A DNA stretch of 64,000 nucleotides from Lachnospiraceae bacterium 28-4 (GCA_000403275.2 KE159599.1:645391-709390); one strand, 5' to 3'. Counted from the first letter of the stretch, positions 18,227 to 27,467 are shown. Numbers and translations: made by a program. Notes: a model not told the origin generated them from the letters alone.

Positions 18227-19213
18227 ATGAAAAAATCAAGCAACCGAAAGCATAGAAAAAAACAGTTCCGTCTTAACTGGCATCTTCTGTTATTTGCTCT
18301 GATACTTATCATTGCAGCTACCGCAATTATCAAGCTCGTTATATGGAATGCCGGCACAAAATCCGATTTTGATCCCGCTCATATTGCAGAGGGGGGCGAC
18401 GTGGAACCCCTCGATACTATTATTCCTCTCAGCGATTCCAAGCTGGAAGGACATGAAGATGACGGCGTCATGACGGTTTTGTGCCTGGGAAACAACCCCC
18501 TTACGGATGAAACCGGGGAAAGGGGATTTGTTTCGCTGCTCTCTTCTAAGACCAATGCCACCGTTTATAACGGGGGATTTCCGGATTCCACCATCGGAAC
18601 AAAGTATTCCGTATACAATGAAGGCTATCCAAGAGACAACTTCAATCTTCCTCATGTTGCCCAGAGCATTTGCAGCGGAGATTTTTCCCGTATGGAAGCG
18701 GCCTCTTCCGCAGAATCAAATCCAATCTATGCAGAAACGGTAAACACTTTAAAGTCCATCGATTACAGCAAAATAGACATGATCGCCATTATCTACGACG
18801 GCACGGATTATCTGGCGGGCATTCCCTCCGACAACCCCAATGATCCTTACGAAATCAGCGCTTACACCGGAGGGCTGCGCACTGCGATCGAAGCGATCCA
18901 GAATTCTTACCCGTATATAAGGATCGTAGTCATGTCCCACACTTTTGCCCAGTCCATCGATGCAAACGGCAATTTCCAAAACGGAGGCAGTACAGATCTT
19001 GGAAACGGAGCCCTTCCCCATTATCTGCTCAAAGAAATCGACGTATCCATTTCCTGCGGCGTATCCATTATCGACAACTTTTACGGAACGATCAATGAAG
19101 ACAACTACCGCGATTATATGTCCGATAACATCCATTTAAACGATTCCGGAAGGCAGCTCATGGCAGACCGTCTCGCCGAATTCATAAACACCGGCCGCAC
19201 CTCCGCCCACTAA
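18227..19213 (+). CDS. Membrane-anchored SGNH-like protein lacking the usual Ser
   Basis: About 328 residues. A basic N-terminus and one hydrophobic segment (about 19-38) anchor it outside. The fold follows SGNH/GDSL esterases: VLCLGNNPLTD at the nucleophile block, IIYDGTDYLAGIP at block III, and DNIHLNDSG with the block V His. Compared with its neighbour at 40.2-41.3 kb, GDS is replaced by GNN, and the block III Asn is replaced. The nucleophile therefore appears lost, and the protein may bind rather than hydrolyse acyl-glycans. GGAGG precedes the ATG at 6 bases. Likely works with wall-polymer acylation. Confidence 0.7.
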   Translation: MKKSSNRKHRKKQFRLNWHLLLFALILIIAATAIIKLVIWNAGTKSDFDPAHIAEGGDVEPLDTIIPLSDSKLEGHEDDGVMTVLCLGNNPLTDETGERGFVSLLSSKTNATVYNGGFPDSTIGTKYSVYNEGYPRDNFNLPHVAQSICSGDFSRMEAASSAESNPIYAETVNTLKSIDYSKIDMIAIIYDGTDYLAGIPSDNPNDPYEISAYTGGLRTAIEAIQNSYPYIRIVVMSHTFAQSIDANGNFQNGGSTDLGNGALPHYLLKEIDVSISCGVSIIDNFYGTINEDNYRDYMSDNIHLNDSGRQLMADRLAEFINTGRTSAH

Positions 19214-19234
19214 CCACCAATAAAAAATCCCATC

Positions 19235-19373
19235 TCCCGCGGCATAAACCATCAATAGGAAAAATGCCGCGGGGCGGAATTTTAAATCAATGCGGAGAAT
19301 GCCCGCTTTCTGGGCATTCTCTGGCGTGAAAAGTACTTCGAATTGCTTTATCAATTCGAAGTACTTTTCACGC
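19235..19373. terminator. Three consecutive hairpins between convergent genes
   Basis: Three stem-loops fill the gap between convergent genes. First, a 10-bp stem CCCGCGGCAT/ATGCCGCGGG (about 19235-19272). Second, AGAATGCCC/GGGCATTCT (19296-19320). Third, a perfect 22-bp stem (19324-19345 with 19352-19373, 6-base loop). The third ends just before the stop of the minus-strand gene. They probably terminate transcription from both sides, though T-runs are poor. Confidence 0.7.
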
Positions 19374-19375
19374 TA

Positions 19376-20428
19376 CTAAGGTTCGCCAGAAAACAACTCC
19401 TCAAAATCATATTCTTCCACGATCCGTCTCATTTCTTCCAGCTCTTCTTGCAGGTTTTCTTCCGTTACCCCGCATTCCCCGTCCGCAAAGCATTCCGCCA
19501 TATAGCGATTGATATCCGGGTGGTAATGGCTGTAATCCGCATATCGGTCCAGATCGCATATGATCCATTCCTGGTTGGGAAAAAAGAACACCCTGACATT
19601 TTCATAAGAAAACAACCGCTCCGAAATATATTCATATTCCCTCAACACCGCTTCCAACTGTTTTTCCTGCAGCACGTCATTCCAATACAAAATGCTGTAG
19701 GGCGGATAAAACACATAAAATTCCGTATCCGGGTTCGCTTCAATATAAGGACATATATTCGCATCCATATTCGCCCTGATATTGTCGATAAATTTTTCCG
19801 GGTCGGCCTCTTCCTGCGCCGGTTCAGCCGGCACATAGTTATGCATTACCCATTGTTTATTATAATATTCTTCCGTCCACCAGCTCGCGTACATCGTCGC
19901 CAGATCTGTTTTATCCGGATCAGCCAGGGGCCTCATAATATATTGGAGTACTACATCTTTATTCAACAAATATGGAATATCGTTCCACACATAATCGTCA
20001 TACAGATATTCCGGTATCGGGTATTTCGTCTCTTCCACTCCGCCGCTGTAAGTGATCACATCGATCCCCAAAAAAACCGCATCCACTTTGCGCCCGTCCT
20101 GAAACACGATATCCATAATATTCGCCTGGTCTTTTGGAAACGCTCCGCTGTAGCTTAGCTTCAAAGTTTTTAATCCCATCAGTTCCCCAAACCAGTTCGT
20201 ATTAAAATTCACGGTCATGGAAGAACCTAAAATCACGCTGTCATACTCCATATGCCTTGCCATGCCCGGATTCTGGTTTACCTGATGATCCACCACATAG
20301 GGAAAATCCTCCAAAGGAGCATGATACTGAAAAAAAGGATCTATATACGCGGTCAGCAGCATTACCAATACCGCCGCCGCCAGAAAACTGCCGGCAAATA
20401 TAACCAGCCATCTCTTATATTGTTTCAT
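19376..20428 (-). CDS. Extracytoplasmic SGNH-like acyl-transfer partner
   Basis: 350 residues with one N-terminal membrane segment (about 7-27). It has SVILGSSMTVNF, where GSS matches the DltD/PatB-type nucleophile block, and a late HYHPDINRY segment that may supply the His. Proteins of this kind sit beside MBOAT acyltransferases and complete transfer of an acyl group to a glycan outside the cell. The MBOAT gene lies 14 bases upstream on the same strand, supporting a pair. The C-terminus is highly acidic. Substrate is unknown. Confidence 0.72.
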   Translation of the reverse strand: MKQYKRWLVIFAGSFLAAAVLVMLLTAYIDPFFQYHAPLEDFPYVVDHQVNQNPGMARHMEYDSVILGSSMTVNFNTNWFGELMGLKTLKLSYSGAFPKDQANIMDIVFQDGRKVDAVFLGIDVITYSGGVEETKYPIPEYLYDDYVWNDIPYLLNKDVVLQYIMRPLADPDKTDLATMYASWWTEEYYNKQWVMHNYVPAEPAQEEADPEKFIDNIRANMDANICPYIEANPDTEFYVFYPPYSILYWNDVLQEKQLEAVLREYEYISERLFSYENVRVFFFPNQEWIICDLDRYADYSHYHPDINRYMAECFADGECGVTEENLQEELEEMRRIVEEYDFEELFSGEP

Positions 20429-20442
20429 CTTCTATCATTCCT

Positions 20443-21906
20443 CTAAAAATTAAAGTACAGAAAAGTGCTGACCCCGGAAAAAGCAAGCACACACCAGAGC
20501 ATCGCCCCCGCAAACAATACCGCCGTCCATGGTTTCGGTTTTATTTTATCCGCGACTCCGGCCGCATTTTTTCCAAAAAATACAAGCAGCAAAGAAAATA
20601 CCGTGATCGCTCCCATCAGGATATAATGTCCGTATTCCCATCCATCCAACCGCAAAACCTTTAAAATATACCAGAATTCGTCCAGGTTAAAATATCCCGC
20701 CAAATTCCTGTTCACCCTGGCATAATCCCCCGAAAACAACAGGGAAATCAACCGGTTTCCCTGCGCTGCATTCTCCGCCCTGAAATATACCCAGGCAAAC
20801 GCCGTATAGCAGAAAGTAAGGGGAACGGAAATAACCCGGGGAACCTTTCTTCCGTGAAAAGCCCCTCTCCGATTCATCCACATCCTCGTCAGGACATATA
20901 ATACGCCATGGAGCATTCCCCAAAGGATAAAATTCCATCCGGCCCCGTGCCATATTCCGCTGACCAGAAACACAATCAGCAGATTGCCGTACATCCGCGC
21001 CCTGCCTTTCCGGTTTCCCCCAAGAGGAATATAAATATATTTTGTAAAAAAACGGTTCAAAGTAATATGCCACCGCTTCCAGAACTCTACAATATTCCCC
21101 GCCTGATATGGGGAATTGAAATTCACCGGCAGCTCTATGCCAAACATCCGGCTCACTCCAAGAGCCATATCGCAGTAACCGCTGAAATCAAAATAAAGCT
21201 GCAAAGCATAAAAAACCACGATCAAAAGAGCGTCCCAGCCATGCATGATCTCCAGGTTGGAATAACCATAGTCCACCGCTCCTCCAAAAGTATCCGCCAA
21301 TATCACCTTTTTCATCATGCCCATCACAAACTGGCAGACGCCCCTCATAAACTTTTCCGCATCAAACCCCTTTTCTCCTGCTCCCGCAAGCTCCGGCTCC
21401 CATTCGGCATATATGACAAGCGGTCCCTCCACCAGTTTCGGAAAGTATACGATCGAAAGCATATAATCAAGAAATCCTTTTGTTTCAATCTCCCCCTTAT
21501 AACAATCCGCCAGATAGGAAATCTGCTGAAAAGTAAAAAAACTGATACCCACGGGCAGCGCCACGTGAAGCAGCGGCAATTCCATGCCGCTGATATAGTT
21601 CCAGTTCCCGATAAAAAAATCCATATATTTAAAATAAACAAGCGCAGCAAGATTTACCGCAACTCCAGCCGCCAGCAGCCCGCCGGCCCGTTTTTTCCCC
21701 TTCATCCCCAACGCAATCCCATAGTTCAAAAATACGCTGAGCAACAGAAGGAGCAAGTATTCCAGCCGGAAACTGCCGTAGAACCAAAGCGACATGGCTG
21801 CCAGCCAGAGCTTTGCCGCCCTGCTTCCGATCCTGCCCGCCAGATAATACCCGCCAAGGCTCACAGGCAAAAATACGAATACAAAAATATACGAATGAAA
21901 TAACAT
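20443..21906 (-). CDS. MBOAT O-acyltransferase (AlgI/DltB type)
   Basis: 487 residues with about ten or more membrane segments. Family signatures: VYFPKLVEGPLVIY, YFDFSGYCDMALG, FWKRWHITLNRFFTKYIYIPLGG and the catalytic His region SGIWHGAGWNFILWG. Such enzymes pass acyl groups across the membrane to extracellular polysaccharide or teichoic acid. It is followed 14 bases later by its probable SGNH partner and preceded by two membrane-protein genes. A modest AGGTG ribosome site is present. Confidence 0.92.
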   Translation of the reverse strand: MLFHSYIFVFVFLPVSLGGYYLAGRIGSRAAKLWLAAMSLWFYGSFRLEYLLLLLLSVFLNYGIALGMKGKKRAGGLLAAGVAVNLAALVYFKYMDFFIGNWNYISGMELPLLHVALPVGISFFTFQQISYLADCYKGEIETKGFLDYMLSIVYFPKLVEGPLVIYAEWEPELAGAGEKGFDAEKFMRGVCQFVMGMMKKVILADTFGGAVDYGYSNLEIMHGWDALLIVVFYALQLYFDFSGYCDMALGVSRMFGIELPVNFNSPYQAGNIVEFWKRWHITLNRFFTKYIYIPLGGNRKGRARMYGNLLIVFLVSGIWHGAGWNFILWGMLHGVLYVLTRMWMNRRGAFHGRKVPRVISVPLTFCYTAFAWVYFRAENAAQGNRLISLLFSGDYARVNRNLAGYFNLDEFWYILKVLRLDGWEYGHYILMGAITVFSLLLVFFGKNAAGVADKIKPKPWTAVLFAGAMLWCVLAFSGVSTFLYFNF

Positions 21907-21914
21907 AACAACAC

Positions 21915-22733
21915 CTATTGAAACGTTTCTCTTTTAATTTGCTCAGCCACCGGATCATAGTAGACCGGATATCCGTCCACCGTATCTATCAGCTCCAGGC
22001 CAAAGTTCTCCGGCGCTTCCGTCACCCCTTTGCTCTCCGCATTAGGCAGCACGATATACGTACAATACCGCTCCCTCGTCAATTTCAACAGCTCTTCCAC
22101 ATCAATCATCGTCGGATGATTCATCACCGTATGCACCGGTTCCGCATACTGCCACTTCGGCTCCACCATCTCCCTTCCATAAAGAAGCTGGATATCCGTA
22201 TCGTACTGTCTGACGAAATAGACCAAATCCGTCGGAAATACCGCCCATATACGTTCTTCCCCCTCCGCCGGCGCTATCAGGTCACAGATATCGACCACCG
22301 TCTGCGGCAAATGATAAGGATTCTGCGCCTTTGACATATACTGGCTCGCATACACATATCTCCCTCCCAGTATAATAACGGCCCCAACTGCGGCACAGGC
22401 GATGCCTCCCGCCCATGTCCCCCATCTTTCATAAAGAAACCCTGCCAGCTTCACACCGCCATAAGCAACGATAATCCCCATGGGAATCAGCCAGAGTACT
22501 CTGTAATAAGTATCTCCTTCTCCGCCCATCAAACGGACAAACACCTTTCGGAAAATAGGGAAAAAGAAAAGCAGCAACAGGCTCAAAGGCATATAAATGA
22601 ACAGAGCCCGCCTCCTTTTATTTTTTTCCGTTATCAACAGCCAGACAAGGGCAAGCAAAAACAAAGCTGCCAGATACTTCCCCCCGGCATAATTTTTAAA
22701 TATTACCACACTTTCCATAAAAATTCCGTACAT
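21915..22733 (-). CDS. Membrane protein with soluble C-terminal domain
   Basis: 272 residues. About five hydrophobic segments fill the first 130 residues; the rest is soluble and probably extracytoplasmic, ending near YPVYYDPVAEQIK. It resembles the C-terminal half of GT-C-like or DUF6077-type membrane proteins, and the gene upstream looks like the N-terminal half, so the two may form one functional unit. GGAGG at 9 bases precedes the ATG at 22733. No function can be assigned. Confidence 0.6.
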   Translation of the reverse strand: MYGIFMESVVIFKNYAGGKYLAALFLLALVWLLITEKNKRRRALFIYMPLSLLLLFFFPIFRKVFVRLMGGEGDTYYRVLWLIPMGIIVAYGGVKLAGFLYERWGTWAGGIACAAVGAVIILGGRYVYASQYMSKAQNPYHLPQTVVDICDLIAPAEGEERIWAVFPTDLVYFVRQYDTDIQLLYGREMVEPKWQYAEPVHTVMNHPTMIDVEELLKLTRERYCTYIVLPNAESKGVTEAPENFGLELIDTVDGYPVYYDPVAEQIKRETFQ

Positions 22734-22770
22734 ATCTTATCTCCTCCGCTGAACGAATACATATGCTCAT

Positions 22771-23877
22771 TTACGCATGCAGGAATAAATACAACAGCAT
22801 ATAGATTCCGTTCGGAATGCATACACATCCCGCCTTTATGAGAATGCTAAACTTTTTTTCCGCAATCATCAGCCAAAACGCCGCCGCGCCTATCAGCACC
22901 ACATTGAGGAAAACCACCATGGAAGTGCAGACGCCAGCCGTCATATTCGTCAATACAAGAAGAACCCATATGGCCGCCACCGGCTCTTTTTTTCTTCTCC
23001 TCTTTTTCTCTTCCTCCCCGTCAAAAATCCACAGCATCAGCCATATCGTAACGGGAATCACAAAGCTTGCCGCGACCGCCTTCCCCTGCCATGTCCGTGT
23101 CAGAAAAAAGGTTTCGTTCGTATAAATCGATACGTTTCCAAACATTTGAAAAAGCGCGATAAACACCATAAACAAAGACAGTCCTCCCTGGACCTTCTCC
23201 GTCTTTCTTCGGAACAAATGTTTTCCAATCTCATAAAACACCATATAAGTCAACGGAATCCATACAAAAGGCAGTACACTATGGGCAAGTATCGTCGTAT
23301 GAAGCCCTGTCATTCTTCCAATATAAGCGATCCATATAGGCAATACCGCCAGGGAATGTCTGATATCCAGGGAAGTCGTCCCCCCCGTATAAGGAAGAAT
23401 CCGGTACATCGTGTTGCTTTGAACCGTTACCAGCGACTGCGCCACATACTCCGCATCATCCCCGTCAAAAGATGTCAGCGTAAACGCCTTGTACAACTGC
23501 CAGGCAACCAGCCCCAAAAATACCAGCCATCCCAGCCTTTCCCCCCATGTCATTTCCATGATATCCGGCGGCTGCAGACGCAGCACCCGTTTCCCCTTCC
23601 TGGCAGCCCATATGCAGATACCGATTCCGGCAGCCGCCCCCGCTGCCAGCAGCACGGTAAACCATCTTACCATTACCAGAAAACTATCATATTCCACGAG
23701 CAATATGCAGGGAACTGTTACCAGCCAGCACAGCGGCAGCATAATCAAATACCCTGCAGTCACGGTCACTCCCACGTTCCTGTTTTTCTCGGGAATCCAG
23801 GGCATCGGGATCAGTCCAATGCAAAACGGAATGATAAACAGCCATAAAATCAGGCCGGGAATCGTAAATATCGTCAT
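22771..23877 (-). CDS. Polytopic membrane protein, DUF6077-like
   Basis: 368 residues with roughly nine hydrophobic segments. A loop with SFDGDDAEYVAQSL after the third or fourth helix carries paired acidic residues, as in GT-C glycosyltransferases. It ends abruptly after a hydrophobic segment, and the next gene begins 37 bases on with more membrane segments. This suggests a gene split into two parts, or two interacting subunits. AAGGAG precedes the ATG. It is first in a four-gene operon with the MBOAT and SGNH genes. Confidence 0.6.
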   Translation of the reverse strand: MTIFTIPGLILWLFIIPFCIGLIPMPWIPEKNRNVGVTVTAGYLIMLPLCWLVTVPCILLVEYDSFLVMVRWFTVLLAAGAAAGIGICIWAARKGKRVLRLQPPDIMEMTWGERLGWLVFLGLVAWQLYKAFTLTSFDGDDAEYVAQSLVTVQSNTMYRILPYTGGTTSLDIRHSLAVLPIWIAYIGRMTGLHTTILAHSVLPFVWIPLTYMVFYEIGKHLFRRKTEKVQGGLSLFMVFIALFQMFGNVSIYTNETFFLTRTWQGKAVAASFVIPVTIWLMLWIFDGEEEKKRRRKKEPVAAIWVLLVLTNMTAGVCTSMVVFLNVVLIGAAAFWLMIAEKKFSILIKAGCVCIPNGIYMLLYLFLHA

Positions 23878-23904
23878 TTCTTTTCTCCTTACACAGTTTT
23901 CTAT

Positions 23905-23962
23905 AGTTTACCCCAATTCACCCTATCTGTCCATGGACAATCCAATAATTCCATGTTAAAAT
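23905..23962. promoter_or_regulatory. Divergent promoters sharing a 12-bp palindrome
   Basis: The palindrome TGTCCATGGACA (23928-23939) supplies a -35 TGGACA on each strand. Minus: -10 TAAACT at 23905-23910. Plus: -10 TAAAAT at 23957-23962. Both spacers are exactly 17 bases. They would drive the membrane/MBOAT operon leftward and the flavoprotein gene rightward. Confidence 0.65.
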
Positions 23963-24019
23963 AACAATAGTTATGCGCAAAAGTTAAGTCAAATCCAACA
24001 GTCGAGAGGAATTTATTCA

Positions 24020-25615
24020 ATGAGAAAAGTACTTGTCATAGGCGCAGGCCCCGCCGGGCTTACCGCCGCTTATGAATTATTAACGAACAGACAGCCCGGC
24101 AGCCCGGACGTGGATAATAATTATGAAGTGATTGTATTTGAAGAAAGCGAAGCCATGGGCGGCATATCCAAAACGGTAAACCACAACGGCAACCGGATGG
24201 ATATGGGCGGACACCGTTTTTTCTCCAAAGTCCCCGAAGTCAACGAATGGTGGGAAAAAATGCTCCCCGAACAGGGTTCCCCCACCTACGACGATATTCT
24301 TCTTCACCGGAAAATGCCCCTGGCGGCCGGAGGGCCTAATCCCCAGAAGGAAGACAGGGTCATGCTGAACAGAAACCGGGTATCCCGTATTTACTTTAAA
24401 AAGAAATTTTTTGATTATCCGGTCTCCCTGAAATTCGAAACGCTCCGTGACATGGGACTGCTGACCACGATCCATGTTTTTTTCAGTTATTTGAAAACCC
24501 TTGTCCATAAAAGAGAGGAAAAATCGCTGGAAGATTTTTATATCAACCGGTTCGGACACAAGCTTTATTCCATGTTTTTTGAAAATTATACCGAAAACCT
24601 CTGGGGCCGCCATCCCAGCGAAATAGCGCCGGATTGGGGCGCGCAGAGGGCAAAGGGATTATCCATTTTCGCCATTATCAAAGACATGTTCGCCAAGCTT
24701 CTGCCTAACAAGAAAAACCGCAAGGTGGAAACTTCCCTGATCGAACAGTTCAAATATCCAAAGCTCGGCCCAGGCCAGCTTTGGGAGGTTACTGCGGAAG
24801 AAATCACCAGGCTCGGCGGCAAAATCCTGACCAACAGCAAAGTTACCGGCTTTACAAAGGATGAGAACAACCATATTGTCTCCCTTACCTACGAACATAA
24901 TGGAGTTGTCTCCACGATGGAAGGCGATATTTTCATTTCCTCCATGCCGGTCAAAGATCTGGTAGGGGGCATGAACGATGTGCCGAAAAGAGCTGCCAAG
25001 ATCGCCGCAGGGCTTCCTTACCGGGATTACCGCACCCTTGGGGTTCTGGTTCCGAAGCTGAACCTGAAAAATAAGACAAAAATGAAAACGGTTAGTAATA
25101 TCGTTCCCGACTGCTGGATCTATGTCCACGACAAAACCGTCAAGCTGGGAAGGCTTCAGATCTACAACAACTGGTCTCCTTACATGATCAAAGACCTGAA
25201 ACATACCGTGTGGGTAGGTCTGGAATATTTCTGCAATGAAGGGGATAAATACTGGAATATGTCCGACGAAAAATTTACCAAATTCGCGCTGCGCGAAATG
25301 GTAAAAATGGGACTGATCGACAGCGCTTCCGAAGTACTCGACACCCATTCGGAACGGGTGAAAAAAGCTTATCCTGCCTATTTCGATACCTACAAATATA
25401 TGGATCAGCTCATAAAATATTTGGATACCATCGATAACCTTTATTGTGTCGGCCGCAACGGGCAGCATAGATATAACAACATCGACCATTCCATGTGTAC
25501 TTCTTTTGAAGCCGTAAAAAATATCAAAAACGGAATCCGCGACAGAAGCAATATCTGGAGCGTCAATACGGAAAAGGAATACCACGAAGAAGCATCTGCT
25601 AACGAAATGGAATAG
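24020..25615 (+). CDS. FAD-dependent oxidoreductase, UGM-like
   Basis: 531 residues. It starts with the FAD-binding [18 protein letters not shown], then [13 protein letters not shown] and [12 protein letters not shown], typical of the UDP-galactopyranose mutase/protoporphyrinogen-oxidase-like flavoproteins found in polysaccharide loci. A C-terminal [15 protein letters not shown] segment forms the second FAD contact. It may isomerise or oxidise a nucleotide sugar or lipid-linked glycan; substrate unknown. A GAGAGG site precedes the ATG. It is monocistronic, ending at a strong bidirectional terminator. A second, different flavoprotein lies at 50.7-52.0 kb. Confidence 0.85.
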   Translation: MRKVLVIGAGPAGLTAAYELLTNRQPGSPDVDNNYEVIVFEESEAMGGISKTVNHNGNRMDMGGHRFFSKVPEVNEWWEKMLPEQGSPTYDDILLHRKMPLAAGGPNPQKEDRVMLNRNRVSRIYFKKKFFDYPVSLKFETLRDMGLLTTIHVFFSYLKTLVHKREEKSLEDFYINRFGHKLYSMFFENYTENLWGRHPSEIAPDWGAQRAKGLSIFAIIKDMFAKLLPNKKNRKVETSLIEQFKYPKLGPGQLWEVTAEEITRLGGKILTNSKVTGFTKDENNHIVSLTYEHNGVVSTMEGDIFISSMPVKDLVGGMNDVPKRAAKIAAGLPYRDYRTLGVLVPKLNLKNKTKMKTVSNIVPDCWIYVHDKTVKLGRLQIYNNWSPYMIKDLKHTVWVGLEYFCNEGDKYWNMSDEKFTKFALREMVKMGLIDSASEVLDTHSERVKKAYPAYFDTYKYMDQLIKYLDTIDNLYCVGRNGQHRYNNIDHSMCTSFEAVKNIKNGIRDRSNIWSVNTEKEYHEEASANEME

Positions 25616-25635
25616 ATTCTGCAACGTATATGATA

Positions 25636-25690
25636 AAGAGGATGCCCCAAAACTATGAATTCAATTTTTCATAGTTTGGGACATCCTCTT
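25636..25690. terminator. Bidirectional terminator
   Basis: A 23-24 bp stem with one or two mismatches (25636-25659 with 25668-25690) is followed by CTTTTTCTT on the plus strand and preceded by an A-rich stretch, so it can also act on the minus strand. It separates the convergent flavoprotein and radical SAM genes. Confidence 0.85.
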
Positions 25691-25704
25691 CTTTTTCTTA
25701 CCAT

Positions 25705-26685
25705 TTATTTCTTAAACATAGACTGTCTCGCTCCATGCGCAGCCCCGCGATTTTTCAGCACATCATCCACCGCATCCATACGCAGTCCCGCATCGATAAA
25801 ATCGCAATGCTTGCAAAACGGATAATTCTGCCGTCCTGTCCGAATGGCTTCCCGAAGGATCCTGTATTTTTCACTGTTCCACCCTTCCTTCAACGGCGTT
25901 TCGTGCAGATCCGCCAAATCCGTCACTTCAAAATTATCACAACAGCAAATTCCCAGTTTCCCGTTCGGCATAATCCACATATCCGTATAAGGCATCAGAC
26001 AGGTCTCTTTTACCACCTTTTCCGTCGCCTGTTTATTCGGCGCGCTGCCCGCCCGGTTTGTCAGCACTTCTTTCAAATAACGCATCTGGATGAGAATATC
26101 CACATCCTTGAATTCATTGGGATGATCCAAAATATATTTATAGATCACCTGAATGTTCTTATGCAATTTCATATCCAGACAATAATTATTAATGATCAGC
26201 TGATCCACATAGGGCACTACCGCTTTTACCTTCTCCACATCAAGCAGAAGCCCGTTGGTTGACATAAAGATAAACGCTTCTGGAAGCTTCTCCCTGGCAT
26301 ACTTATGAAATTCCACGATACGGGTATCCAGCCATGGCTCATTATTGCCATACATCGTCAAATGCCCTTTATAATTCCAATCTGCCAACTGATCGATAAT
26401 GCTGTAAAAAAGCTCGTCCTCCATTCTTTTATAAGGACGTTTTTCCGCATTTTTATTCGCCGTGCAAAATTCGCAGGTACTATTGCAGCGATTGATAGTT
26501 TCCAGATTCACCACTAACGGCTGCGGAGCCTCCTTTGCCCTCATGAAATAGTCTATATAATTCTTTTGTAACTTCCTTCTCGTCACGAACTGCAGCTTCA
26601 AATAACTTTCACTGGACAACCTGGGAAAATATTTTCTCGCGTTCCATCCCAACCGCCCTAAAAAATTGTGTACTCTAACCGGCAT
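25705..26685 (-). CDS. Radical SAM protein with SPASM-like C-terminus
   Basis: 326 residues. The radical SAM cluster motif CNSTCEFC lies at about 67-74, followed by a TIM-barrel pattern (GHLTMYGNNEPWLD, FIFMSTNGLLLD). The C-terminus has a Cys-rich SPASM-like region (GICCCDN and CKHCDF), which would bind an auxiliary iron-sulfur cluster. An N-terminal stretch of about 55 residues is basic. Related enzymes modify peptides or sugars; the substrate is unknown. AAGGAGG lies 10 bases before the ATG. Confidence 0.88.
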   Translation of the reverse strand: MPVRVHNFLGRLGWNARKYFPRLSSESYLKLQFVTRRKLQKNYIDYFMRAKEAPQPLVVNLETINRCNSTCEFCTANKNAEKRPYKRMEDELFYSIIDQLADWNYKGHLTMYGNNEPWLDTRIVEFHKYAREKLPEAFIFMSTNGLLLDVEKVKAVVPYVDQLIINNYCLDMKLHKNIQVIYKYILDHPNEFKDVDILIQMRYLKEVLTNRAGSAPNKQATEKVVKETCLMPYTDMWIMPNGKLGICCCDNFEVTDLADLHETPLKEGWNSEKYRILREAIRTGRQNYPFCKHCDFIDAGLRMDAVDDVLKNRGAAHGARQSMFKK

Positions 26686-26779
26686 TGGCCACTGCCTCCT
26701 TTTCGTTGTTTCTGCTACCGCTATTTATATTATCATTGAATGGGGATGCGGTCAAGGCATACGGGAAAGTGATTTCTAC

Positions 26780-26808
26780 TTGTAATTCTAACAACCATAT
26801 GTTATACT
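26780..26808 (+). promoter_or_regulatory. Antitoxin RNA promoter, copy 1
   Basis: -35 TTGTAA (26780-26785), 17-base spacer, -10 TATACT (26803-26808). The same arrangement occurs in copy 2 at 27242-27270. Confidence 0.7.
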
Positions 26809-26814
26809 GACGAT

Positions 26815-26918
26815 ACAAAAGGGAAAACAACCGCCCACAAAGTGGTTGACCTCCCGGTTTGCTTATATAAGCCTACCTGAGTACCGGTCAAGTAAACAAG
26901 GCAGGCTTATTTATTTGC
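26815..26918 (+). ncRNA. Antisense antitoxin RNA, copy 1
   Basis: The predicted RNA of about 100 bases starts after the promoter at 26780-26808 and ends at a hairpin (AAGCCT at 26869-26874 with AGGCTT at 26903-26908, followed by a T-rich run). Its 3' end overlaps the 3' end of the toxin gene on the opposite strand. It also carries ACCTCCC (26849-26855), which is exactly complementary to the toxin Shine-Dalgarno GGGAGGT, so it could block translation as well as pair at the 3' end. Boundaries are predicted from sequence only. Confidence 0.65.
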
Positions 26919-27006
26919 GCTTTTCCCTACTATCTAAGTAGGCAAGCAACGCCATCAGGAAATTACCAGCTAAAAACAATAAGCTTAAAATACGGTATGT
27001 ATCCAT
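26911..27006 (-). CDS. Type I toxin, Hol_Tox (holin-like) family, copy 1
   Basis: A 31-residue hydrophobic peptide beginning MDTYRILSLLFLAGNF and ending in a basic SREKRK tail. One membrane helix with a short N-terminus and charged C-terminus is typical of putative holin-like toxins of Bacillota type I systems. A near-perfect GGAGGT lies 7 bases before the ATG. A long 5' leader (about 115 bases) contains a CCTCCC able to sequester this site. The gene is convergent with, and overlaps, the antisense RNA at 26815-26918. Overproduction would be expected to damage the membrane; this is family knowledge, not shown here. Confidence 0.82.
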   Translation of the reverse strand: MDTYRILSLLFLAGNFLMALLAYLDSREKRK

Positions 27007-27128
27007 CTGCGCCACCTCCCTCTTTCCTTATTTCCCCGAAAGGATAATGCCGACTGGCATAACGGCGATTGCCGCTTTCGAAAGCCGGGAGGCTGCCACC
27101 TTGCAACGCGATTGTTTCCTTGTCCACT

Positions 27129-27157
27129 ATTCTACTACATTCTGATTCCCCTAACAA
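27129..27157 (-). promoter_or_regulatory. Toxin promoter, copy 1
   Basis: -35 TTGTTA (27152-27157), 17-base spacer, -10 TAGAAT (27129-27134) on the minus strand. The start near 27122 gives a structured leader of about 115 bases before the toxin ATG. Confidence 0.6.
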
Positions 27158-27276
27158 TGATTTGGCGTGTGACACTTAATCCAATCTTCGCCCAGCATGG
27201 CGCTTATAAAAATTGATTTCTGCAGCCCAAAGTATTCCCACTTGTAATCCCAACAACAATATGTTATACTGGCAAT

Positions 27277-27379
27277 ATAAAAGGGAAAACAACCGCCCAC
27301 AAAGTGGTTGACCTCCCGGTTTAGGTATATAAGCCTACCTGAGTACGGTCAAGTAAACAAGGCAGGCTTATTTATTTGC
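27277..27379 (+). ncRNA. Antisense antitoxin RNA, copy 2
   Basis: Same layout as copy 1: promoter TTGTAA (27242-27247)/TATACT (27265-27270), an ACCTCCC segment complementary to the toxin ribosome site, and a terminator hairpin at about 27331-27369 that overlaps the toxin 3' end. It differs from copy 1 at several bases in the promoter-proximal part and loop. Confidence 0.62.
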
Positions 27380-27467
27380 GCTTTTCCCTACTGTCTAAGT
27401 AGGCAAGCAACGCCATCAGGAAATTACCAGCTAAAAATAATAAGCTTAAAATACGGTATGTATCCAT
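27372..27467 (-). CDS. Type I toxin, Hol_Tox family, copy 2
   Basis: Encodes the same 31-residue peptide as copy 1; the observed base changes are synonymous (for example TTG to TTA in a Leu codon). The GGAGGT ribosome site and structured leader are kept. Preservation of the protein while flanks drift indicates both copies have been under selection or duplicated recently. Confidence 0.82.
   Translation of the reverse strand: MDTYRILSLLFLAGNFLMALLAYLDSREKRK

Noticed and set aside
18067-18255. 62-codon frame between the zinc-ribbon and SGNH genes
   Set aside because: It overlaps both genes, has no ribosome site, and resembles no protein family.
26963-27175. 70-codon minus frame over the toxin leader
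   Set aside because: It covers the untranslated leader and promoter of the toxin; the true coding sequence is the short peptide with the GGAGGT site.
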